Source of the DNA: Thermodesulfobacteriota bacterium
Lineage (GTDB): Bacteria > Desulfobacterota > RBG-13-43-22
Assembly: GCA_025454185.1 (NCBI GenBank)
Contig: JALOOY010000227.1
Span: forward strand, 1-5,271
Length of the DNA stretch: 5,271 nt
Reading direction: 5' to 3'
This document shows, one piece after another, positions 1 through 5,133 of this stretch. The position numbers and the translations under genes are program-made. Numbering within the stretch: the first letter of the stretch is position 1; each line of letters starts with the position of its first letter. The notes below the pieces were generated by a model, which was not told the DNA's origin, made no database searches, and worked only from the letters and a program-made list of their open reading frames with translations.

Positions 1-2249
1 ACGACGAGGCCTATCAGCTCTGGCAGGACGTAGTCGGCCTGCCCACGACCCGGATCGTCCGCCTGGGGGAAAAAGACAATTTCTGGTCCATGGGAGATAC
101 GGGCCCCTGCGGCCCCTGCTCGGAAATCATCATCGACCAGGGCCCGGCCTTCGGCTGCGGTCAGGCAACCTGCGCCCCCGGCTGCGACTGCGACCGCTAC
201 CTGGAACTCTGGAACCTGGTCTTCATGCAGTTCAACCGCGACGCCGCCGGGACCCTGACCCCCCTGCCGAAACCGAGCATCGACACCGGCATGGGGCTCG
301 AACGGATCACCGCCGTCAAACAGGGTGTGCCCAACAATTTCGCCAGCGACCTCTTCGGCCCCCTTATTCAAACCATCCAGGAGCTTTCCGGGGTCAGGAT
401 CGGGCACTCGGAATCCACGGATGTTTCCATCAAAGTCATCGCCGACCACAGCCGGGCCCTGGCCTTTTTGATGGCCGACGGCGCCCTGCCTTCGAACGAA
501 GGCCGGGGGTATGTGATCCGCCGCATCCTGCGCCGGGCCGCCCGCCATGGCAAGGTCCTGGGCTTGGACCAGCCTTTTCTGTACCGCATGACCCAGGCGG
601 TGGCCGAGACCATGGGTGACGTCTACCCCGAAATCCGGGACCACCTGCCCATGACCCGGCAGGTGGTCCAAAAAGAAGAGGAGCGCTTCCTGGAAACCCT
701 CGATTTCGGGTTAAAACTGCTCTACGAAGAAATCGACCGTCTGCGGCAGCAGGGAGAAAACCGGGTGTCCGGGGCCTTGATGTTCAAGCTTTACGACACC
801 TACGGCTTTCCCCTGGACATCATCCAGGACATTGCCCGGGACCAGCAACTGGCCCTCGACGAGCCCGGTTTCGAAGGCCACATGGCCCGGCAGCGGGAGA
901 TGTCCCGCCAGTCCTGGAAGGGCAGCGGGGAACGGGAATTACAGGAAGTATACCGGCGTCTCATGACCCGCGACATCAAGACGGAATTTATCGGTTATCA
1001 GGAGCTGGAGACCGACAGCCCCGTACTGGCCCTGATCCGCAATGGGGAGGAGGTTGCAACGGCCCAGGCCCCTGATGAAGTGGAGGTGATCACGACCGCC
1101 ACCCCTTTTTATGCCGAATCCGGCGGCCAGGTAGGCGACCAGGGTACGATCACCGGGGGCCAGGGCTGGCTCATTGTCGAAGAGACCTGGGCCCTGCCCA
1201 ACAAGACCGTCATCCATCGGGGCAAAATCCGGGAGGGCGCCCTGTCCGTGGGGGAAACGGTCTCTCTTTCCGTGGCCGCCGACTGGCGGACCCCCACAGC
1301 CCGGAACCACTCGGCCACCCACCTGTTGCACGGTGCCCTGCGCCGGGTCCTGGGCGACCACATCAAACAGGCCGGTTCCCTGGTGACGCCCAGGAGGCTG
1401 CGCTTCGACTTCACCTGTTTTTCCGCCCCTTCCCGGGACGAACTGCGCCGGGTGGAAGACCTGGTCAACGACGTGATCCGGCAAAACCTGGTCATCGGCA
1501 CCGAAGTCACCGATTTCGACCGGGCCGTGGCCGCGGGGGCCATGGCCCTGTTTGAAGAGAAATATGGAGACCAGGTCCGTCTGGTACGCATGGGCGATTT
1601 CAGTCAGGAACTCTGCGGCGGGACCCATACGGGCCGGACCGGGGATATCGGGTTCATCAAAATCGTTTCCGAAGGGAGCGTGGCCGCCGGGGTACGGCGC
1701 ATCGAGGCCCTGACCGGGCCGGAAGCCCTGGCCGAGGTCCATCGCCGGGAAGACCAGCTCCAGGGCCTGGCCGACGTGTTGAAAACCGGCCCGGAGGACC
1801 TGAATCTGCGGGTGGAAAAATTACTGGCCCAGCAGAAAGAGCTGGAGCGGACCATCGCCCGCCTGAACAAGACCCTCATGACCGGCGACGGCATCGAGGG
1901 CCTGCTGGCCAAAACCCGCGAGGTGCGGGGCGTCAAGGTCCTGGCCGCTCTGGCCCCCACCGGAGAGGCCAAGGAACTGCGGGACCTGGCCGATTCGCTG
2001 CGCGACCGCCTGGGCTCGGGCCTAGTCATTCTGGGCGGGGTTCAGGATGGAAAGGCCCTTTTGGTCACCGTGGTCACCAAAGACCTCCTGCCCCGCTTTC
2101 ATGCCGGTAAGATCATCAAAAGGTTGGCGCAGGCCGTGGGCGGAAACGGCGGCGGACGGCCCGATATGGCCCAGGCCGGGGGAACGAGGCCCGAACTGCT
2201 GGAGCAGGCGCTCGCCGGGGTTTATGAGTGGCTGGGAGAAACGGCTTAG
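1..2249 (+). CDS. alaS: Alanyl-tRNA synthetase, 5'-truncated by window edge
   Basis: Cytoplasmic class II synthetase that charges tRNA-Ala with alanine and hydrolyses mischarged Ser/Gly-tRNA-Ala. The frame is open from base 3 (DEAYQLWQDVVGLP...) with no start visible, so the ATG at 90 is internal. Seen in order: MGDTGPCGPCSEI of the aminoacylation core (from 90), EGRGYVIRRILRRAARHGK (about 496-552), the editing-domain zinc motif HSATH (1308-1322), its partner CGGTH (1614-1628), a charged helical stretch (about 1740-1900), and the C-Ala domain with GGGRPDMAQAGG (about 2148-2190). The spacing from the first zinc His to the Cys is 102 residues, the same as E. coli H564 to C666. The distance to the stop also fits an 876-residue protein, so about 128 N-terminal codons lie outside the window. 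No frameshift or missing key residue is seen. The next gene is on the opposite strand, so alaS ends its transcription unit here, although I see no convincing intrinsic terminator. Confidence 0.98.
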   Translation, partial: DEAYQLWQDVVGLPTTRIVRLGEKDNFWSMGDTGPCGPCSEIIIDQGPAFGCGQATCAPGCDCDRYLELWNLVFMQFNRDAAGTLTPLPKPSIDTGMGLERITAVKQGVPNNFASDLFGPLIQTIQELSGVRIGHSESTDVSIKVIADHSRALAFLMADGALPSNEGRGYVIRRILRRAARHGKVLGLDQPFLYRMTQAVAETMGDVYPEIRDHLPMTRQVVQKEEERFLETLDFGLKLLYEEIDRLRQQGENRVSGALMFKLYDTYGFPLDIIQDIARDQQLALDEPGFEGHMARQREMSRQSWKGSGERELQEVYRRLMTRDIKTEFIGYQELETDSPVLALIRNGEEVATAQAPDEVEVITTATPFYAESGGQVGDQGTITGGQGWLIVEETWALPNKTVIHRGKIREGALSVGETVSLSVAADWRTPTARNHSATHLLHGALRRVLGDHIKQAGSLVTPRRLRFDFTCFSAPSRDELRRVEDLVNDVIRQNLVIGTEVTDFDRAVAAGAMALFEEKYGDQVRLVRMGDFSQELCGGTHTGRTGDIGFIKIVSEGSVAAGVRRIEALTGPEALAEVHRREDQLQGLADVLKTGPEDLNLRVEKLLAQQKELERTIARLNKTLMTGDGIEGLLAKTREVRGVKVLAALAPTGEAKELRDLADSLRDRLGSGLVILGGVQDGKALLVTVVTKDLLPRFHAGKIIKRLAQAVGGNGGGRPDMAQAGGTRPELLEQALAGVYEWLGETA

Positions 2250-2250
2250 C

Positions 2251-2273
2251 GGGAAGATGGAAGATAGAAGAGG
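2251..2273 (+). repeat. GGAAGAT-type heptanucleotide array (MEDGRWK family)
   Basis: Two bases after the alaS stop there are three imperfect 7-bp units, GAAGATG, GAAGATA and GAAGAGG (2253-2273), preceded by GG. The first 13 bases (2251-2263) are the exact reverse complement of 2407-2419 inside the end of the convergent hydrolase gene. The repeat is purine-rich on this strand and lies outside any coding frame I accept. The period of 7 is read directly; grouping it with the copies at 2345 and 2403 is by sequence similarity. Confidence 0.7.
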
Positions 2274-2344
2274 GGAAAAAAACGAAACAGACAGGAGAGG
2301 CGCGGGGATGATTAATCTTACCCTAAGCGTTACGTGGAGCGGCT

Positions 2345-2376
2345 GTTGCTCCCATCCCCCATCTTACCTCTTCCAT
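2345..2376 (-). repeat. Degenerate GGAAGAT-type repeat copy, direct repeat of 2403-2434
   Basis: This 32-bp stretch starts GTTGCT and ends CTCTTCCAT. It aligns without gaps to 2403-2434 with 27 of 32 identical bases, so the two form a direct repeat 58 bp apart. Read on the minus strand it is ATGGAAGAGG followed by decayed heptamers, inverted relative to the array at 2251. It lies in the gene-free interval just downstream of the hydrolase stop. Confidence 0.6.
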
Positions 2377-2380
2377 CTGA

Positions 2381-3514
2381 TCAGGATTTGGGCGTCGGGG
2401 TGGTTGCTTCCATCTTCCCTCTTCCCTCTTCCATTTTCCTCCCATAGCTTCTCACGGCGCAGGTCTTGAGGTTATGGTAAATGCGGTCGGAGAGGTAGCG
2501 GATGACGGCGGTCTTGCGTTTGCCCCAGCCTCCGTCGGCAGGCCGGTTCTTGTTTTCGATGAAGATGGACAGGATGTAGTCATGCCCCTGGCCGTTTTGG
2601 TTGCCCCGGTACACGATGCCGCAGTCGGCGTTCAGGCCGCGCACGTAGCCCGTTTTGTCGGCCACGGCCACGCCGTCGTGTTTGATCCGGGTGGTCTCGA
2701 TGCGGTCGTGGACGTTCCGCAGCAGGATGTCGTTCATCTTCTGGGAATACTGGGGGCTGATCAGACGCTGCTCGTACAGCAGCTTGAAGAAGGCAGTGGT
2801 GTCGGCCGCTGAAGTCCGGTTGTAATACGTCTTTCCGCCCTCGGGGATCAATTCCCGGACCACGGTCTGATAAAAACCATATTTGCGCATCAGGGCGTTG
2901 ACCACGGTGATGCCCTGTTCGACGTCGCCGCCCCCGACCTGGCGAATCAGGTAGTTGGTGGCGTAGTTGTCGCTCACCGCAATCATGCGGGTGATGTGGC
3001 GATTTATTTCCGGGGTCTCGGACAATTCCTGGCGGGCTATCTGCTCGTACACGGCCAGCATGACGAAGGGCTTGATCAGGCTGGCGGCATTGCGCACCGA
3101 ATCGCCGTCGATGTCCACCAGCATCTTCTTTTCCGCCAGGTCGTAGACCTGGATGGAGATTTCATCGCCCGATTGGAGCCGGCGGCTGCCCTTGAGAAAT
3201 AGTATTTCCTGTTCGACAACGGATTGGATCGGCCCTTCCGCGGCGGCAAGAGGCCGGGCCGTCACAAGGACCGGTTCAGGCGTGACCACCGCTGGCCTTG
3301 TCTTGGCCTTCCGGGTCGTTTTTTTGGTTTTGGAAAGGTTTTTCTTTTTTGCCGTGGAAGCCTTTTTGGATTTTTCAGATTTTTTTTTGACCTGACTCGC
3401 TTTCCTGGCGGTGGAGGAAGTCCGTTCCTGACTCCATAAAGAAAAAGGGGAAAACAGAAGAACGGCCAGGAGGATCGCCCAGAACCTAAGGTAACTTGCA
3501 GGATTCATGGTCAT
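2381..3514 (-). CDS. Exported class A beta-lactamase-fold serine hydrolase with Lys-rich linker
   Basis: 377 residues. Residues 11-27 form a hydrophobic export signal after R10, with likely cleavage near LWS-QE (28/29) and no lipobox Cys. Residues 35-73 are very Lys/Ser/Thr-rich (VKKKSEKSKKAS...). From about 95 comes the class A beta-lactamase/PBP fold with SLIK (catalytic S145, K148), SDN (181-183) and KTG (287-289). The class A deacylating ExxLN motif is not evident: the matching stretch is ELIPEGGKTYYNRTSAAD (221-238). A cell-wall D,D-peptidase-like or penicillin-interacting role is therefore at least as likely as true beta-lactamase activity. The protein should act in the periplasm. The last 20 or so residues (GRKMEEGRGKMEATTPTPKS) are written by a heptamer repeat and probably lie beyond the native fold. 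The start is M1 at 3514 or M3 at 3508; neither has a clear Shine-Dalgarno. It is divergent from alr, sharing 42 bp of upstream DNA. Confidence 0.88.
   Translation of the reverse strand: MTMNPASYLRFWAILLAVLLFSPFSLWSQERTSSTARKASQVKKKSEKSKKASTAKKKNLSKTKKTTRKAKTRPAVVTPEPVLVTARPLAAAEGPIQSVVEQEILFLKGSRRLQSGDEISIQVYDLAEKKMLVDIDGDSVRNAASLIKPFVMLAVYEQIARQELSETPEINRHITRMIAVSDNYATNYLIRQVGGGDVEQGITVVNALMRKYGFYQTVVRELIPEGGKTYYNRTSAADTTAFFKLLYEQRLISPQYSQKMNDILLRNVHDRIETTRIKHDGVAVADKTGYVRGLNADCGIVYRGNQNGQGHDYILSIFIENKNRPADGGWGKRKTAVIRYLSDRIYHNLKTCAVRSYGRKMEEGRGKMEATTPTPKS
2403..2434 (-). repeat. GGAAGAG heptamer array inside the hydrolase 3' end
   Basis: On the minus strand this reads as GGAAGAG, GGAAGAG, GGAAGAT and then GGAAG, a clean 7-bp period. 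It encodes the MEEGRGKMEA part of the C-terminal tail of the serine hydrolase, so it lies within the coding frame. It is a direct repeat of 2345-2376 and an inverted copy of the array at 2251-2273. Confidence 0.7.
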
Positions 3515-3544
3515 AACATACTGAATTTCAGCTTATTTTGTCAA
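3515..3544 (-). promoter_or_regulatory. Candidate sigma70-type promoter for the serine hydrolase
   Basis: On the minus strand there is a perfect TTGACA (3544-3539), an 18-bp spacer, and TATGTT (3520-3515, four of six matches to TATAAT) touching the first ATG at 3514. Transcription would start near 3508, which is the second in-frame ATG. The mRNA would then be nearly leaderless, consistent with the absence of a Shine-Dalgarno. This is consensus matching only, and the -35 box also overlaps the alr ribosome-binding region. Confidence 0.4.
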
Positions 3545-3547
3545 GGA
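3543..3547 (+). promoter_or_regulatory. Ribosome binding site of alr
   Basis: AAGGA ends 9 bases before the GTG at 3557. It supports that GTG as the alr start, since no in-frame ATG lies nearby upstream and the family N-terminus (WVEIDRAAL) begins 10 residues in. It lies on the other strand from, and overlaps, the candidate -35 box of the divergent gene. Confidence 0.65.
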
Positions 3548-3556
3548 TAATCTTCC

Positions 3557-4810
3557 GTGAAAACATATTCGGCCCCGCCCGCCTGGGTTGAAATCGACCG
3601 CGCCGCCCTCGGGGTCAACCTGAGTCTGGTAGCCGGGGAACTGCCCTTGTCCGCCAAAATCATGGCCGTGGTCAAGGCCGACGCCTACGGGCACGGGCTG
3701 GTTCCCATCGCCCGTGAACTGGTGCGCCGCAAGGTGGGTGCCCTGGCCGTCAACTCCGTGGCGGAAGGTCTCCAGGTCCGTCGGCAGGTCAATGCCTCCG
3801 TCCCCGTGGTGGTCCTCCTCGGCCCCCGGGAGGAGGAAGCGGGCGCCTGCCTGGATTTTCATCTGACCCCGGTCATCTACAGCCTGCCGGTAGCCCGGGC
3901 ACTAGCCCGGGAGGCCGGAAAGAGGAAGACAACCGTTCGGGCCCATCTGAAGGTCGACACGGGCATGGGCCGGCTGGGTGTGATCTGGTCCGATCTCCCG
4001 GATTTTCTCCAGTCCCTCTCCCCTTTGAAGAGACTCCATGTTACCGGGGTGGTTTCCCATCTGGCCCGGGCCGATGAGCCGGGGGAGTCCTACAACCGGT
4101 TACAGTGGCGGCGCTACCGGCAGGCAATGGAGGTGGTGGCGGAAACAGGACGGCCCCTGACGGAAAATCACCTGGCCAACAGTGCCGCGGCTTTTTTTCG
4201 CCCGGAAACGCACCTCCATTTCATCCGACCGGGGATCATGCTCTACGGAGGAAGCCCCTCCGGGGACCCCGAACTAACCCGGAACCTGGGACTGCGGCCG
4301 GTCATGTCCCTGAAAAGCCGGATTATACAGATCAAGACCCTTCCAGCCCGTTCAGCCGTCAGCTATGGCGGAACCTACAGGACCTCCCGTGCAGAACGGG
4401 TCGCCCTCCTGCCCGTGGGTTACGCCAACGGTTATTCCCGGCACCTCTCCAATCGCGGGCAGGTGCTCATCGGAGGCCGCCTGCTTCCGGTGATCGGCCG
4501 GGTTTGCATGAGCCTGATCATCGTCCGCCTCGACGACCGGATGGACTGCGCCGTGGGGGACGAAGCCGTCCTGCTGGGCAGCCAGGGAGACCAAACCATC
4601 TATGGTGACACCCTGGCCGCCCAGGCCGGGACGATAGCGTATGAGCTGTTTTGCCTGCTGGAACATCGAACATCGAACATCGAATTAGAAAGACACGACT
4701 TGTGGCGTCAGCAATCCTTTTTCTGTTTCCTCTCGGCCGTTTGGATACTCGCAACGAAGATCCTGATCAATTCATCTGTTTCCTTCAGGATTGGATCAAA
4801 TAAATCATGA
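3557..4810 (+). CDS. alr: Alanine racemase with repeat-derived C-terminal tail
   Basis: PLP enzyme interconverting L- and D-alanine in the cytoplasm to supply D-Ala for peptidoglycan. It starts at GTG with AAGGA upstream. Motifs: WVEIDRAAL (10-18), the PLP lysine K40 in VVKADAYGHG, HLKVDTGMGRLG (130-141, with the Lys and Arg of the active site), IRPGIMLYGG (223-232, Arg facing the PLP ring), catalytic Tyr270 in VSYGGTY, VGYANGYSR (287-295), GRVCMS (314-319) and TIAYE (359-363, phosphate-side Tyr362). The fold is intact to LFCLL (residue 368). There, at base 4661, a GAACATC array begins and encodes EHRTSNIE, followed by 41 residues that are the antisense of the four-helix-bundle gene. The usual closing RVPR-type segment is absent, so residues 369-417 are foreign. 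GRVCMS has Ser-Leu where most family members have Asp or Asn after the Met. Probably still active, but this is uncertain. Confidence 0.93.
   Translation: MKTYSAPPAWVEIDRAALGVNLSLVAGELPLSAKIMAVVKADAYGHGLVPIARELVRRKVGALAVNSVAEGLQVRRQVNASVPVVVLLGPREEEAGACLDFHLTPVIYSLPVARALAREAGKRKTTVRAHLKVDTGMGRLGVIWSDLPDFLQSLSPLKRLHVTGVVSHLARADEPGESYNRLQWRRYRQAMEVVAETGRPLTENHLANSAAAFFRPETHLHFIRPGIMLYGGSPSGDPELTRNLGLRPVMSLKSRIIQIKTLPARSAVSYGGTYRTSRAERVALLPVGYANGYSRHLSNRGQVLIGGRLLPVIGRVCMSLIIVRLDDRMDCAVGDEAVLLGSQGDQTIYGDTLAAQAGTIAYELFCLLEHRTSNIELERHDLWRQQSFFCFLSAVWILATKILINSSVSFRIGSNKS
4661..4684 (+). repeat. GAACATC heptamer array, left end of cassette
   Basis: Three perfect GAACATC units plus GAA, directly after the last alr-like codon. 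It is read in the alr frame as EHRTSNIE. The array at 5091-5128 is its inverted counterpart. Confidence 0.85.
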
Positions 4811-5073
4811 TTTGTAATGAACGCCACCCGCTGAATTAATTTCAGCCAACGCTGGGTTTCCCTGAGTTCCTTTAAAGAAATCCGAAGCTTATGAATAAAG
4901 TCTTTTGGTGACTCTGCGGCCTGGGCTTCGCCATGGTTTGGGTATGGTGAAGTTCCGGATTTCAATAATTGGCTCGCAATGTGATTCATTGCCTTGTTAT
5001 CGGGGAGTTTTTCAACGATCTTTATAATTTTGACTGAATATGCGAGCAACCTTTCTTCGAGATCATAGGCCAT
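4708..5073 (-). CDS. Four-helix-bundle protein, S23/IVP family
   Basis: 121 residues from the chosen start. The sequence MAYDLEERLLAYSVKIIKIV, then SQLLKSGTSPYPNHGEAQAAES and KDFIHKLRISLKELRETQRW, is the signature of the S23 (23S rRNA intervening-sequence protein) four-helix-bundle family, related to the Avd accessory protein of diversity-generating retroelements. Four amphipathic helices can be followed, the last being FDPILKETDELIRIFVASIQ, with a basic tail (ERKQKKDC). The molecular function of the family is not established; RNA or nucleic-acid contact has been suggested. I chose the ATG at 5073 because family similarity begins there. The frame is open to an ATG at 5130, which adds 19 residues (MNIEHRTSNIEHRIIKTKR), mostly encoded by the heptamer array. 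Neither start has a clear Shine-Dalgarno, so the 140-residue form remains possible. Its 3' end overlaps the alr tail antisense by 103 bp. No reverse transcriptase or template repeat is nearby, so a retroelement role is not supported. Confidence 0.87.
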   Translation of the reverse strand: MAYDLEERLLAYSVKIIKIVEKLPDNKAMNHIASQLLKSGTSPYPNHGEAQAAESPKDFIHKLRISLKELRETQRWLKLIQRVAFITNHDLFDPILKETDELIRIFVASIQTAERKQKKDC

Positions 5074-5090
5074 TCTTTTTGTCTTAATTA

Positions 5091-5128
5091 TTCGATGTTC
5101 GATGTTGGACGTTCGATGTTCGATGTTC
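5091..5128 (-). repeat. GAACATC heptamer array, right end of cassette
   Basis: On the minus strand: GAACATC, GAACATC, GAACGTC, CAACATC, GAACATC, GAA. That is five units with two variant ones, longer than the three-unit left array and in inverted orientation to it. It begins 5 bp past the stop of the flanking gene and can be read as the NIEHRTSNIEHR N-terminal extension of the four-helix-bundle frame. Confidence 0.85.
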
Positions 5129-5133
5129 ATCTT

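Larger units (their letters stand above)
4661..5128 (-). mobile_element. IVP-like one-gene cassette with heptamer inverted ends (putative)
   Basis: A 468-bp unit bounded by GAACATC arrays in inverted orientation and holding one complete small gene. The ends match beyond the heptamers: after the terminal GAA, left TTAGAAAGACA and right (minus strand) AATTAAGACA give 11 of 14 matches when the GAAT start is included. The interior is AT-richer: 4981-5040 has 20 of 60 G+C, against 41 of 60 at 3661-3720 in alr. It interrupts the 3' end of alr. S23/IVP proteins are known from intervening sequences in 23S rRNA, which also have inverted ends. Calling this unit mobile is inference: there is no transposase and I found no target-site duplication, so a recombination junction at repeats is an alternative. 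Confidence 0.5.

Noticed and set aside
939..1742. Long minus-strand open frame of 267 residues opposite alaS
   Set aside because: It is antisense to well-conserved AlaRS sequence, is Gly/Pro/His/Asp-rich without family motifs, and is explained by the GC-rich codon pattern of alaS.
2336..2352. Small hairpin GGAGC...GCTCC as an alaS terminator
   Set aside because: The stem is only 5 bp with a 7-base loop and no following T-tract, so it is not a credible intrinsic terminator.
2047..2469. Plus-strand open frame of 140 residues crossing the end of alaS
   Set aside because: It is out of frame with alaS, includes the stop-free repeat copies that keep it open, and shows no recognisable protein. An internal ATG at 2308 has no good ribosome site.
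4105..4608. Plus-strand 167-residue Pro/Arg/Gly-rich frame within alr
   Set aside because: It is a shadow of the conserved alr frame, with biased composition and no motifs.
4661..5128. CRISPR-like array or diversity-generating retroelement
   Set aside because: The repeats are 7-bp tandem units without spacers, and no cas gene, reverse transcriptase or template/variable repeat pair is visible. The four-helix-bundle gene alone is not enough.
4661..5128. 23S rRNA intervening sequence inside an rRNA gene
   Set aside because: The flanks are alr and a protein-coding minus-strand frame, not rRNA.
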